Shown: positions 1-8,629 of the stretch, piece by piece | How the letters are laid out: each line of letters opens with the position of its first letter | Position numbering within the stretch: position 1 is the stretch's first letter | Source of the DNA: Candidatus Melainabacteria bacterium | Lineage (GTDB): Bacteria > Cyanobacteriota > Vampirovibrionia > LMEP-6097 | DNA length: 48,086 bases | NCBI GenBank assembly: GCA_018695135.1 | Contig: JABHOV010000082.1 | Location: 1 to 48,086 of the forward strand | Direction: 5' to 3' | Made by a program: the position numbers and the translations under genes | Notes under the pieces: generated by a model | What the model saw: the letters and a program-made list of their open reading frames with translations, nothing else | Told to the model about the DNA's origin: nothing | Databases searched by the model: none

Positions 1-2
1 AA

Positions 3-515
3 AGTGGTGCTCCAAATGTTCTATTGGATAAGCGTGACAGCTTACTTTCGAACATAAGCCAGCTGGCTGACATTAGTGTCGAATATCATAAAAATGGTGG
101 TGTCACGGTATCGCTGGGTAAATTTGGTGAGGTCGCAACGCTTTTGGAGGGTAATTCCTTTAACGAAATTTCCTTTAAAACAGATGATCATGGGATCAAG
201 TCGTATCTAAATGGTCCGAATGGAAATCTCTCCAGCATTCATTTCTCTTCAGGGCAATTGGCTGGATTGGTGTCTGCCGATAATTTAACTGGAAAAACCA
301 TTTCTGAAGTGGATGACCTTGCTCAAAAATTTGTAGCAGAGATGAATTCAATTCATCGCATGGGTTTGGATTTAAATGGAGAACGGGGAACTGATTTGTT
401 CAGTTTAGATGCCGTATCTGTACAAAAAGCTGCTGCAAATATAGGGGCTAGTTCGTTAAGGGTAGAGGGTTTTAATGACAGTTTAGTCGGGTCAAAATTA
501 GAAATGATTTTTTAA
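3..515 (+). CDS. flgK: Flagellar hook-associated protein FlgK, fragment
   Basis: The frame is open from the window edge, so the N-terminus lies outside. Visible FlgK signatures are LLDKRDSLLSNISQLADI (the conserved LLD.RD..L..LS block), GQLAGLV, and NSIHRMGLDLNGERG followed by TDLF, which closes the first half of the D1/D2 region. FlgK caps the hook and joins it to the filament. Normally about 150-250 more residues follow, ending in a D0 coiled coil; here the frame stops soon after GSKLEMIF and the next gene, on the other strand, ends 1 bp later. The C-terminal assembly domain is therefore missing and the gene is probably a broken remnant. No other flagellar gene is in the window. Confidence 0.75.
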   Translation, partial: SGAPNVLLDKRDSLLSNISQLADISVEYHKNGGVTVSLGKFGEVATLLEGNSFNEISFKTDDHGIKSYLNGPNGNLSSIHFSSGQLAGLVSADNLTGKTISEVDDLAQKFVAEMNSIHRMGLDLNGERGTDLFSLDAVSVQKAAANIGASSLRVEGFNDSLVGSKLEMIF

Positions 516-516
516 T

Positions 517-741
517 TTAGTTGTTTAGTATTTGTTTTAGATATGTCATAAATCTATCAGCAAAACGTCCTTTCCACCCATTGTCTTTAAATGTATACCA
601 AGATACATCAAAACCAGGATGATTTATATATTCTTTGAAACTATTTAAATTATCAAACCTAAAACCGCCATTTTTTTTATCGTAACCATTTTCAGGTTTA
701 TTAAAATATGGTTCTTCAGTAGATAAGATTAATTGTTTCAT
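517..741 (-). CDS. Small hypothetical protein (74 aa)
   Basis: The start ATG is preceded by a GAGGG Shine-Dalgarno-like sequence 7 nt upstream, which supports a real gene. The protein is rich in aromatic residues and charged, with no signal peptide or membrane segment; the middle reads FKEYINHPGFDVSWYTFKDN. I do not recognise a family. It faces the flgK fragment and its stop codon lies 1 bp from the flgK stop, so it may have come in with the rearrangement that truncated flgK. Confidence 0.5.
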   Translation of the reverse strand: MKQLILSTEEPYFNKPENGYDKKNGGFRFDNLNSFKEYINHPGFDVSWYTFKDNGWKGRFADRFMTYLKQILNN

Positions 742-884
742 TTAGGTCCCTCGGCTGGACGACAGCGCCATGACGCATTCGCTTTGAATTGGATAAATGA
801 TCATAGCAAAAATAAAAACAATATATAGAGCATTTGCGTGTATACCGCAAAAATAATTCAAATTAGGTAAAAGCACTAGGTGAC

Positions 885-2222
885 TTAACTAGCGAGTAGC
901 TTGTTCAACAGTCTTGGGGTCACCAGAGAAAGCTCCTTGAGCTTAGCAATCTCATCGAGCCTTGCAAGCTGGTTACCTTTTTTAGCAGCAGTTGCTGAAG
1001 CAGAATAAACAAACTCAGTCGCTATCTTGATTAAATCATCTTGACTAATGTTGTTCAAGTCTAAATTAATTTCTTTTGCTTTGTGAATCAAACCAGCAAG
1101 TCCACTATCACCAGCACCAGAACTGCACTCGACTTGAATTAAAGGAGCAGGGATATGCAGCTGATCATTGATTGATGCAACAAGTGCACCATGCTTATCA
1201 AGCGAGACAATCGCAATCTCAGTACTAGTAAGTTTCATGAATTCAGCTGTCAATCTAGCAAGATTAGAAAAATCTCCACTTTCTAGTTCTTCTTTAACTT
1301 GTTCTCGACAATCGATCATGTCTTTAGCATCCAATAAATCAACACTAACCAAAAACTGGAAGAACTCATGGAGATTAGGTTTGATGATATCAGCATGTCC
1401 TTCTTTAAATAAATATCTATCTGCTAAGTAAGTATCAACAAACTCACATGGATTATAAATAACCATATTGCCATTTTTCTTGGCAATACGCGAAAGCTGT
1501 GCAAAATAACTTGGCTTAGCGCCTCTAGGTGGAGTATTAGTCAAAACCATAAACTCACCTGGGTTTGCTTTAGAAATCTCATCGATCTTGTTTGTAAATT
1601 GCTCCAAGACTTGATCTTGCATAGGATAGACCTGTGCAACTATCCAAAACAAATGCTCTAGTCCTTCTTTATCTTTAAAATTAAAACAAGGATGGAAATT
1701 AGTATCTTTTGAATGTCTAACGATATGTGCTTTAACACCAGTTGCTTCAAGTAATTTCTCTTGGATACTAGCAATTGGTCCTTGACCATAAAGAGCTACC
1801 AAATTAAACTCTTGCTTTCTGTAATAAAGTGCCTCAGCAGTATTTGGACCAAGTCCTCCCTTGTCGATATTGTAACTATCAATATGAAACTGTCCATCTT
1901 TGGTGCTGGCATCAATAATGATATCCAAACCGCCTTTGGTTTCAATAATTATTGATCCCTTGTGTAAAGTAGCTGGAGCATTGTCATGTTCTTGATTTAA
2001 ATCACTAGGCATTTGCTCCTTGATGATTTGCCAAAGCTCTTGTGAAAAAAGTTCGTTTTGCAATTCATGACCTTTGTCATTTGCTTCTAGTGAATAAAAC
2101 TTGCCTTGAGTCTCACCCAAGAATTGCTGGTCAACTTCACCACCCTGGTGGAATTTATTCAATAGGTCGCTAATCGCTTTACCAAATTCTTTACTTACTG
2201 TCTCTGTTAACTCATATTTCAT
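885..2222 (-). CDS. PfkB-family carbohydrate kinase
   Basis: The protein has 445 residues. The C-terminal half carries the PfkB/ribokinase signature SSGAGDSGLAGLIH (about residues 365-378), where GAGDS forms the anion hole and its Asp is the catalytic base. It is followed by SATAAKKGNQLARLDEI, the end of the ATP site. Earlier regions fit a 1-phosphofructokinase/tagatose-6-phosphate-kinase-like fold (IVRHSKDTNFHPCFNF; KPNLHEF, cf. the KPN.E motif). It is longer than typical PfkB kinases (about 310 aa) because of a N-terminal extension of about 110 residues. Its ATG overlaps the yvcK stop (ATGA-type overlap), so it is the last gene of the rapZ-yvcK operon. The substrate cannot be read from the sequence. 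Confidence 0.8.
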   Translation of the reverse strand: MKYELTETVSKEFGKAISDLLNKFHQGGEVDQQFLGETQGKFYSLEANDKGHELQNELFSQELWQIIKEQMPSDLNQEHDNAPATLHKGSIIIETKGGLDIIIDASTKDGQFHIDSYNIDKGGLGPNTAEALYYRKQEFNLVALYGQGPIASIQEKLLEATGVKAHIVRHSKDTNFHPCFNFKDKEGLEHLFWIVAQVYPMQDQVLEQFTNKIDEISKANPGEFMVLTNTPPRGAKPSYFAQLSRIAKKNGNMVIYNPCEFVDTYLADRYLFKEGHADIIKPNLHEFFQFLVSVDLLDAKDMIDCREQVKEELESGDFSNLARLTAEFMKLTSTEIAIVSLDKHGALVASINDQLHIPAPLIQVECSSGAGDSGLAGLIHKAKEINLDLNNISQDDLIKIATEFVYSASATAAKKGNQLARLDEIAKLKELSLVTPRLLNKLLAS

Positions 2223-3574
2223 CTAAAAACTCTTCCTTCTATAATTTTCTTACTCTCACGATATCTTTGCTTTAATTCAGCTTGATAAATTTGTACAATT
2301 GCCTTAGCTAGTTTATATGGATTATGACGAACAAAATCTCCATTCTGCAATAAATTAGTCGGTCTGACTTTAACGTCAAGCTCTTTAAGTTCAACACTAT
2401 CAATCTCGACTGGATGCTGTCCATCAGCACGATACTGATCAAGTTGTTTTTTGTGCGGCATCGAATCATTGACTAAAACAAAGTCGATCAATGTCTGTCC
2501 CGGTTTCACATATTTTGCTGTGTGCTTCAATAATGACTTGACGTGATCAGCACAACTATAATTGGTAGTTTCACCTGGTTGGGTCATCACATTACAAACA
2601 TAAATCTTCGGCGCAGTTGACTTAGCAATCGCCTTCACCAAATCTGGCATCAAAAGATTGGGAATGATCGAAGTATATAAACTTCCTGGACCGATGATAA
2701 TCATCTCGGCTTCATTAATAGTGTCGATTACTTCTGGCAATAATTTCGGTCTTGGTTCAGTACAACTCAAACTGGCAATTTTGCCATTGGCTTTAGGGAT
2801 ATTAGACTCACCCTGAATCACAGAACCATCTTCCATTGTGGCTAGCAAATGCATAGCTTCATTACTAACAGGAAGTACCTTGCCTCTAGCTTTGAGTATA
2901 CGACAGGCTTGCGCGACAGCATCAGCCATGTTTTTACTAGCACCAAGTTCAACAAGAGCAGTGAGGAATAAATTACCAAAACTATGTTGTCTCAAATCCT
3001 CAGGTGCATCATCATCAAAACGATACTGAAATAGCTGGGTGATTACCTCATCGTCATGGGACAAAGCTGCAATACAGTTGCGAATATCGCCAGGCGGCAC
3101 AATGTCCATTGACTTGCGCAAGCGCCCACTACTACCACCATCATCAGCAACGGTGACTATTGCAGTGATATTGCTACTATAGGACTTGAGCCCCTTGAGC
3201 ATATTAGAAAGTCCGGTACCACCACCGATACAAGCAATCTTGAATCCTTTATTTGCCATATGCGCTCTATCAAGTGTCTCAAAAAGCCCTTGATGATCTG
3301 GTGCAACAATATTCAAAACCTGTTTGTTTGATTTATAGAAACCAAAAAACAAAAGCATCGTCCCGCCAATAATTGCCACAATCCCACTAATAGTCGGTGG
3401 TACATGCTCTGCAATATAAGCGAGAAAGTTCCAAGTACCTTGAGCAATCAAAGTCACGGGGTGAGCTTTAAGAATTAAAGCCAAACCAAAAGTAATAGTG
3501 AGCAAGGCAAAAACAATAAAGAAAAGCCACTTCTTTAAACCGGGGAAGCTGTACTTGCGCAGTAACCTTTTCAT
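2219..3574 (-). CDS. yvcK: YvcK/GlmR (CofD-like) gluconeogenesis factor
   Basis: Two hydrophobic segments at about residues 14-38 and 50-78 anchor the protein. They are followed by the YvcK Rossmann core: IACIGGGTGLSNMLKGLK, VTVADDGGSSGRLR, PPGDIRNCIAALS, and later IIIGPGSLYTSIIPNLL. The family binds UDP-sugars such as UDP-GlcNAc and steers carbon into cell-wall precursors. The N-terminal membrane region is common in actinobacterial, cyanobacterial and related homologues. It sits between a RapZ-like domain gene and a PfkB kinase with overlapping start and stop codons on both sides. This echoes the rapZ(yvcJ)-yvcK operon of Firmicutes. Confidence 0.92.
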   Translation of the reverse strand: MKRLLRKYSFPGLKKWLFFIVFALLTITFGLALILKAHPVTLIAQGTWNFLAYIAEHVPPTISGIVAIIGGTMLLFFGFYKSNKQVLNIVAPDHQGLFETLDRAHMANKGFKIACIGGGTGLSNMLKGLKSYSSNITAIVTVADDGGSSGRLRKSMDIVPPGDIRNCIAALSHDDEVITQLFQYRFDDDAPEDLRQHSFGNLFLTALVELGASKNMADAVAQACRILKARGKVLPVSNEAMHLLATMEDGSVIQGESNIPKANGKIASLSCTEPRPKLLPEVIDTINEAEMIIIGPGSLYTSIIPNLLMPDLVKAIAKSTAPKIYVCNVMTQPGETTNYSCADHVKSLLKHTAKYVKPGQTLIDFVLVNDSMPHKKQLDQYRADGQHPVEIDSVELKELDVKVRPTNLLQNGDFVRHNPYKLAKAIVQIYQAELKQRYRESKKIIEGRVFR

Positions 3575-4008
3575 CTGTTAGTTAGGTACCTCTCTAAATC
3601 GACATGCTCAACTTCAAGCTCTAACTTTTCTTGCAAAGTTGAATCATTAGCAATTAATGCTTTAATAGCTTCAAAACTAGATTGAGCAAAATAGGTTGAG
3701 CGGTGCTTCCCGCCAGTACATTTAAACGCAAAAGTCAAAGAATCCTCATCTGTTCTTGATTCGTTTTTAGAGAAATCCTTAATGAAATTAAAAGCAAGTT
3801 CAGTGATTTCAGTTAATCTGTTTTGGATTGTTTCATCCTTGGCAAAGAAGGCGCGGATTGGTTCTTGCAATCCATTAAATGGTTTAAGTTCTGGCACCCA
3901 AAATGGATTAGATAAATCTCTCAAATTGAATAAGAAATCATGGTACGGCGGGGCCTTTCCCTCTGCCTCGTAGAATTTATGACCGTATGATATAAATCGA
4001 ATCTTCAT
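3571..4008 (-). CDS. Stand-alone RapZ C-terminal domain protein
   Basis: The 145 residues match only the C-terminal half of RapZ/YvcJ: ISYGHKFY, NLRDLSNPFWVPELKPFNG (cf. RFLPNPHW.PELR...G), and FAFKCTGGKHRSTYFAQ (cf. GCTGG.HRSV). The N-terminal P-loop nucleotidase domain of full-length RapZ (about 285 aa) is absent. In E. coli the C-terminal domain is the part that binds GlmZ/GlmY RNA and senses GlcN-6-P. The gene overlaps yvcK, so a role in amino-sugar or wall-precursor control is likely. I chose ATG at 4008; two TTG codons upstream (4017, 4014) are in frame but less likely. Confidence 0.8.
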   Translation of the reverse strand: MKIRFISYGHKFYEAEGKAPPYHDFLFNLRDLSNPFWVPELKPFNGLQEPIRAFFAKDETIQNRLTEITELAFNFIKDFSKNESRTDEDSLTFAFKCTGGKHRSTYFAQSSFEAIKALIANDSTLQEKLELEVEHVDLERYLTNR

Positions 4009-4035
4009 CGCCAACAACCAAGCTTAACATATTAG

Positions 4036-4386
4036 CTAAATTGAAGCTAATTTGTAACCCAAAAAGCAACAAAATATACAAATTAGTACTGAAGCCACTA
4101 TATAAAGACTGGCTTTGATGATTGCTCCCTCTTGAATATAGTTAAAGACGTCAAGACTAAATGAGCTAAAACTAGTTAAACCACCCAAAAGCCCAATATT
4201 GATAAAAGGAATTAATTGCGGGTTATGGATAGCAAGCTTGTTATATGTATAGCCAATAATAAGTGATCCAATTACATTCACTAGTAAGATCGGCAATGGC
4301 AGAAAAAGGGTCGCCCAATAGCGCAATAGAGCTCCAATAGAAGCTCCAAGCATTACCTGCATAGAATTGAGTAGAATTGCGGGCAT
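4036..4386 (-). CDS. crcB: Fluoride ion channel FluC/CrcB
   Basis: The protein has 116 residues with four hydrophobic segments. Family motifs are GASIGALLRYW (residues 14-24), NVIGSLIIGY with the conserved Asn, and GLLGGLTSFSSFS, which holds the Phe box and TSFS track of the fluoride pore. Fluc channels work as antiparallel dimers that export fluoride. ATG at 4386 is preferred over GTG at 4389 because a TACAAT -10 box (4398-4393) lies exactly 6 nt upstream, which predicts a leaderless mRNA. The gene is divergent from yraN. Confidence 0.93.
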   Translation of the reverse strand: MPAILLNSMQVMLGASIGALLRYWATLFLPLPILLVNVIGSLIIGYTYNKLAIHNPQLIPFINIGLLGGLTSFSSFSLDVFNYIQEGAIIKASLYIVASVLICIFCCFLGYKLASI

Positions 4387-4450
4387 CACTTAATTGTAAC
4401 AGTTTATTTTATAAACTAGCTAGAATCGTCATTGCGAACCGAATTCTATA

Positions 4451-4822
4451 ATGACAAACACAAATACAAAAGAACTCGGAGACCTAGAAGAATCCCGAGC
4501 CGCTAGCTACCTTGAAGAACTCGGTTATGAAATACTCGAGCGCAATTGGCGCTGGAGCAATAAAGGTGAAATCGATATCATCGCTATTGATCCAAATCGT
4601 TTCGGCAAGACCTATATTGTTTTTATTGAAGTTAAATTTCGCGAATGGTCAGTAGAGATGGCGATTCGAGCTGTCAATCAAAAGAAAATCAGTCAACTCA
4701 AAAAACTCGCTCAAATCTATCTGATGCAAAGGAAACTAAGTCTGCATAAAACCCATTTTAGTTTTGATGTGGTGGCTATTAGTGGGACTAGGCTTGAACA
4801 TATCAAGGATATAGTTAAATAG
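4451..4822 (+). CDS. yraN: UPF0102/YraN family endonuclease-like protein
   Basis: The 123-residue protein shows the YraN pattern: GDLEESRAASYLEELGYEIL, RNWRWSNKGEIDIIAID, and FIEVKFRE. The GEID, D and EVK residues form a restriction-endonuclease-like (PD-D/ExK) site. The cellular role is poorly known; the family is linked to DNA processing and is often near rnhB or lspA. The start codon overlaps a TATAAT-like sequence (4447-4452), so the true promoter is probably further upstream, perhaps TAGAAT near 4430. A 23-nt scrap of the CATTGCGA repeat family lies just before the start. Confidence 0.88.
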   Translation: MTNTNTKELGDLEESRAASYLEELGYEILERNWRWSNKGEIDIIAIDPNRFGKTYIVFIEVKFREWSVEMAIRAVNQKKISQLKKLAQIYLMQRKLSLHKTHFSFDVVAISGTRLEHIKDIVK

Positions 4823-4882
4823 AGTTCACTGACATGTAACTTCATTTTCAGCCAATCCTAAAATAAGCTACAATATTTTCTT

Positions 4883-5446
4883 ATGCTTACCCCAACCGAT
4901 TTCAAAAATGGATTAACAGTCAAATGGAAAGGACAGATCTGGCAGGTATCAGACTTCTTACACGTCAAACCCGGCAAGGGAGCAGCTTTCGTCAGAACAA
5001 AACTCAAAAACGTTGAGACTGGTGGTTCTAGAGAAGAAAGTTTTCGTATGAACGAACAATTTGAAGGTGTTTTTGTAGAGCGTAAAAGCATGCAATACCT
5101 CTACCAAGCTGGTGACAACTATACTTTTATGGATATGAAAAGCTATGAACAAATGGAAATTGATAAAGCAGCAATAGGACAAGATGTTATAGATTTTCTT
5201 AAAGAAGAAGTGCTTAGCACTGTTACTGTTTGTGAAGACAAAGTAATTGGTGTTGAATTACCTAACTCTATTGAGCTTGTAGTAACAGAAACTCCACCAA
5301 ACGAAAAAGGTAATACCTCTTCTGGTGGTGGTAAACCGGCGACACTAGAAACTGGTGCTGTCATACAAGTTCCATTTTTTGTAGAACAGGGCGAAACCAT
5401 TAGAGTTAATCCTCGAACCAAAGAATATCAAGATAGGGTCAAATAA
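4883..5446 (+). CDS. efp: Elongation factor P
   Basis: The full-length 187-residue EF-P has KOW, OB and C-terminal OB domains. The tip of domain I reads VKPGKGAAFVR, with the Lys of PGKG at the position that inserts near the ribosomal P-site and is modified in many bacteria. DMKSYEQMEI and the C-terminal VNPRTKEYQDRVK are family-typical. EF-P rescues ribosomes stalled at polyproline. A TACAAT -10 box (4869-4874) ends 8 nt before the ATG and there is no Shine-Dalgarno sequence. The next gene is accB, an adjacency characteristic of cyanobacteria. Confidence 0.97.
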   Translation: MLTPTDFKNGLTVKWKGQIWQVSDFLHVKPGKGAAFVRTKLKNVETGGSREESFRMNEQFEGVFVERKSMQYLYQAGDNYTFMDMKSYEQMEIDKAAIGQDVIDFLKEEVLSTVTVCEDKVIGVELPNSIELVVTETPPNEKGNTSSGGGKPATLETGAVIQVPFFVEQGETIRVNPRTKEYQDRVK

Positions 5447-5490
5447 TCTTTTGATTACGTAGCAAGCCTAATAATGTATAATAAACGCCG

Positions 5491-5925
5491 ATGGCAAAAG
5501 ACGACCTACCAGTAGAAAAAATTAACAAGTTATCAGAAATCCTCAAGGATCAAGGCTTAACTGAAATTGAAATTGAATCAGACGGACTCAAAATCAAAGT
5601 TCGTAAAGATGCGCAGCAAGTTGCAGTAGCGGCAAGCCCTGCAGCAGCAAGCCCAGCAGCTAGCACTCCAGCAGCAGCTGCAAATAATTATATAGAAATC
5701 AAATCACCAATGGTTGGGACATTTTATAGCTCAGCTTCCCCTGACACAGACGCTTTTGTCAAAGTAGGCGACAAAGTCAGCAAGGGAGATACTATTTGTA
5801 TTGTTGAAGCAATGAAACTGATGAATGAATTACCGTCAGAAGTAGAAGGTACTGTCAAAGAGATCTGTGTGCAAAACGCTGAAGCTATCTCTTACGGGCA
5901 GGTAATCATGAGACTTGAAGCCTAA
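5491..5925 (+). CDS. accB: Biotin carboxyl carrier protein of acetyl-CoA carboxylase
   Basis: The 144-residue protein has an N-terminal helical segment, an Ala/Pro-rich linker (about residues 47-68), and a C-terminal biotinyl domain with EAMKLMNEL; the Lys of AMKLM is biotinylated. BCCP carries the carboxyl group between biotin carboxylase (AccC) and carboxyltransferase in fatty-acid synthesis. A perfect TATAAT (5477-5482) ends 8 nt before the ATG, implying a leaderless transcript and a promoter separate from efp. The 3' end overlaps rnc by 11 nt. accC is not in the window. Confidence 0.97.
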   Translation: MAKDDLPVEKINKLSEILKDQGLTEIEIESDGLKIKVRKDAQQVAVAASPAAASPAASTPAAAANNYIEIKSPMVGTFYSSASPDTDAFVKVGDKVSKGDTICIVEAMKLMNELPSEVEGTVKEICVQNAEAISYGQVIMRLEA

Positions 5926-6583
5926 ACAAATACTCAATCTTGACTTGTCTGATACTAGTTTGCTAGAGCTTGCTTTGACACATAGTTCTTGCACTAAGGA
6001 TAATCCAGAACGTGCCAATAATGAAAGACTCGAGTTTTACGGAGATGCAATTCTCAAATTAATTTTTAGTAAGTATCTTTATTTACGGTTTCCTAAGCTC
6101 GATGAGGGGATGCTCACCAAATATCGTGCCAGATTAATTTCGGATGATTTACTTTCGGGTATCGCAGTTGCTCTTGAACTTGATAAAGCGCTCAACGTTG
6201 GTAGTTCTCTTGCAGGTAAATCCGAATTACCTAAATCAGTTATCGGTGACTCACTTGAGGCCTTGATTGGAGCTGTTTATATTGACCAAGGCTTTGAAAC
6301 AGCTGAAGCATTTGTGTTGAAGCACTGGCAGGACTATATAGAAGAAGCGATTATTGATTCTATTGAAAAGGATTACAAATCGATCTTGCAAGAAATAGTC
6401 CAAAAAGAATACAAAGAACCACCTGAATACAGGACTATCACCTGTGAGGGTCCTGATCACGCCAAGGAATTTGAGATCGGTATTTTTGTAGCAGATAATC
6501 TGGTTGGCTCAGCCAAAGGTTATTCAAAGAAAGAAGCTGGGCAAAATGCAGCTAAGGCTGCTTTAAAAAGCCTGAAGAAATAA
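5915..6583 (+). CDS. rnc: Ribonuclease III
   Basis: The 222-residue protein has an N-terminal nuclease domain with the signature NNERLEFYGDAILKLI (catalytic Glu and Asp) and the second acidic site in DSLEALIGAVYIDQG. A C-terminal dsRNA-binding domain (about 155-222) ends in KKEAGQNAAKAALKSL. It processes rRNA precursors and cleaves double-stranded RNA. The start is a TTG inside the 3' end of accB, so translation is probably coupled. The palindrome-rich intergenic elements described in this window would be natural substrates if transcribed. Confidence 0.96.
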   Translation: MKPKQILNLDLSDTSLLELALTHSSCTKDNPERANNERLEFYGDAILKLIFSKYLYLRFPKLDEGMLTKYRARLISDDLLSGIAVALELDKALNVGSSLAGKSELPKSVIGDSLEALIGAVYIDQGFETAEAFVLKHWQDYIEEAIIDSIEKDYKSILQEIVQKEYKEPPEYRTITCEGPDHAKEFEIGIFVADNLVGSAKGYSKKEAGQNAAKAALKSLKK

Positions 6584-7435
6584 ATGTCACACGAAAGAGT
6601 ACATCACCTGGCAGAAGCCCTTCCTTATATTCAAAAATATGAGAACAAGATTTTTGTAATTAAATACGGTGGCTCGGCGCTGACTAATCAAACAGTTTCA
6701 GAATCAACAATCAAGGATTTGGTTTTACTCAATAGCGTAGGAATCAAAGTGATCCTGGTTCACGGTGGTGGCCCCGAGATCAATGAGATGCTCACTAAAC
6801 TAGGCAAAGAAATAATATTTAAAAATGGACTAAGAACTACAGACAAAGAAACCATGGAAGTAGTTGAAATGGTTTTGCACGGTAAAGTACAACGCAGGCT
6901 TGTAACAATGATCAATTGCTCCGGCGCTAAAGCCATAGGGCTCAGTGGTAGAGATGGTCGTATCATGATAGCTGAGCGCCACGCTAGTGCCAAAGACGGT
7001 AACATGATTGGTGATATCAAGTCATCGAACCTAGACTTGGTTCATCAAATACTTGATCTAGGAATGATTCCGGTAATTAGTTCTATTGCACCAGATGAAG
7101 AAGGTAATGCCTACAATATTAACGCTGATACGATGTGCGCAGAGCTTGCAGTTGGTATGAAAGCCTACAAGATGATGTTAATGACTGACACTCCTGGTAT
7201 TCTCAAAGACAAAGATGATCCAGCATCTTTAATCACCGAGCTCAGTATTAAAGAAGCTCGCAAACTTATTCAAGACAAAGTCGTCAACGGTGGCATGATC
7301 CCCAAAACTGAGTGTTGTATCAAAGCGATTGACAACGGTGTCGCTGAAGCGATCATTCTTAATGGCTTAAACGAGCATAGTCTGCTATTAGAAGTTTTTA
7401 CTGATATTGGTTCAGGGACAAGAATTAAATCCTAA
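6584..7435 (+). CDS. argB: Acetylglutamate kinase
   Basis: The 283-residue amino-acid kinase shows VIKYGGSALTN, VILVHGGGPEINEML, and the sugar/NAG-site block KNGLRTTD followed by VEMVLHGKVQR. NGGMIPK and GSGTRI close the nucleotide site. It phosphorylates N-acetyl-L-glutamate in the second step of arginine synthesis. The N-terminal helix EALPYIQKYENK is of the type seen in arginine-sensitive hexameric enzymes. Its ATG begins immediately after the rnc stop, so it is the third gene of an accB-rnc-argB operon. Confidence 0.97.
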   Translation: MSHERVHHLAEALPYIQKYENKIFVIKYGGSALTNQTVSESTIKDLVLLNSVGIKVILVHGGGPEINEMLTKLGKEIIFKNGLRTTDKETMEVVEMVLHGKVQRRLVTMINCSGAKAIGLSGRDGRIMIAERHASAKDGNMIGDIKSSNLDLVHQILDLGMIPVISSIAPDEEGNAYNINADTMCAELAVGMKAYKMMLMTDTPGILKDKDDPASLITELSIKEARKLIQDKVVNGGMIPKTECCIKAIDNGVAEAIILNGLNEHSLLLEVFTDIGSGTRIKS

Positions 7436-7472
7436 AGGGAACCTTCAATAGCACAAGCAAGTCTTAAATATA

Positions 7473-8285
7473 ATGAGACTTAAATTAGGCTTGGCTTTAG
7501 TATTGTTACTCAACACGGTTGCCGCAAACGCAAGCAATACAGATCATTTCCTAAGACCAATAAACTTGGATAGTGCTTATATCAACACCACTAACAAAAA
7601 TGAAATAAGGGCAGGTTTTGATTTCTTGCGCGATGGTGATGATGGTTTTAGTAGCCAAAACACTTATAACCTAACTACAAAATACAAAAGAGCTTTTGAT
7701 ACAAAAGTTCCCACAAGAGCAAGTGTCGGCTTGGGGCTGAGCTTAATCAACTATGAATCTGTTTTTGGCTTTGATCAAAGTGAATTAGATTTCAGTAATT
7801 TGCTGATTGGGCTTGAAGCAGCCCCTCTTAATAAAGAAAGCTTGGCGATGTCATTTTACTTTGATCAATCACTACCGACAGGATCAGACATTGGCTACCT
7901 AAACCCACTAGGAGACAGTTATGCTTTTCATGTTGGTACGAGGTATCAAGTTAAATTACTTGATCACTTGAGTTTATTTGGCGACCTCTCTTTCAACAAA
8001 GCATTTTCTTTTGATGATGATTCGGAATTCAGTTATGATTATTTCTCATACATCAACGAACTAGTTTTAGACACTGGCAGCAAATTCAATCCGACAGTGG
8101 CTTTTGCTAGCAGCAATATAATCAATTCATCATATGACAGCGGCGATCCTTTCTTTGTAATCCCCGGAGCAATAATTCCTTTTGGTGAGGACAATAAATA
8201 TCAAGCCAGAATTGGAGTACCAATTGGTTTAGCTGATGCTTTTTATGACATCGGAGTTCAGGCCAGCTTCTTTACTATTTTCTAA
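7473..8285 (+). CDS. Outer-membrane beta-barrel protein, function unknown
   Basis: Residues 1-20 form a signal peptide (MRLKLGLALVLLLNTVAANA). The rest is 250 residues of alternating polar/hydrophobic strands with many Tyr, Phe and Asp and short turns. It ends in QASFFTIF, whose terminal Phe fits a BAM-recognised beta-signal. No specific family is recognised; a transporter-like or DUF-type barrel is possible. A TATAATG sequence overlaps the start codon itself, so either another -10 (TTAAAT, 7464-7469) is used or transcription starts inside the signal sequence. The stop overlaps the convergent dciA gene by 4 nt. Confidence 0.7.
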   Translation: MRLKLGLALVLLLNTVAANASNTDHFLRPINLDSAYINTTNKNEIRAGFDFLRDGDDGFSSQNTYNLTTKYKRAFDTKVPTRASVGLGLSLINYESVFGFDQSELDFSNLLIGLEAAPLNKESLAMSFYFDQSLPTGSDIGYLNPLGDSYAFHVGTRYQVKLLDHLSLFGDLSFNKAFSFDDDSEFSYDYFSYINELVLDTGSKFNPTVAFASSNIINSSYDSGDPFFVIPGAIIPFGEDNKYQARIGVPIGLADAFYDIGVQASFFTIF

Positions 8286-8629
8286 CTACGCAATTCAAAA
8301 GCAATCTCTGCAATCACGGGTAGTTCAAGTTCTACGACTAGTTCTATGAATTTTTTTTGGAGCATCGGTTTCATAAACTGAAGCTCATTTGCCATGACAG
8401 CAGAGCGCACTCCAATAACCAAACTTCGTTCTCTTGTAACGCGATGAGCAAAAGTATATTCTTTGAGTTTTTTGGCGAGTAAGGGCTTAGTAGCAGTGGT
8501 CAAGAAACCATCCCAAGCTTGCATGATTTTAAAGTCATCCATCTTGCCGTCGATCTCCAAGTTCTTGAAGACTTGGCTTAATACTCCTTTGATTCCTACT
8601 GGATCAGCTAGTTTTGCTCGTTTTGCCAT
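8282..8629 (-). CDS. dciA: DciA-like DUF721 protein
   Basis: The 115-residue protein has the DUF721/DciA core: about 20 N-terminal residues, then IMQAWDGFLTTATKPLL, ERSLVIGVRSAVMANELQFMKP and LQKKFIELV. DciA-type proteins load the replicative helicase DnaB in bacteria that lack DnaC. The gene directly follows recF with no gap (recF stop, then ATG), the arrangement seen for DUF721 genes in several phyla. Function by family is good but the symbol is an inference. Confidence 0.75.
   Translation of the reverse strand: MAKRAKLADPVGIKGVLSQVFKNLEIDGKMDDFKIMQAWDGFLTTATKPLLAKKLKEYTFAHRVTRERSLVIGVRSAVMANELQFMKPMLQKKFIELVVELELPVIAEIAFELRS

Noticed and set aside
7469-7475. TATAATG as the promoter of the outer-membrane protein gene
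   Set aside because: It would place transcription start within the signal-peptide codons; the same problem occurs at yraN, so these are probably chance overlaps.
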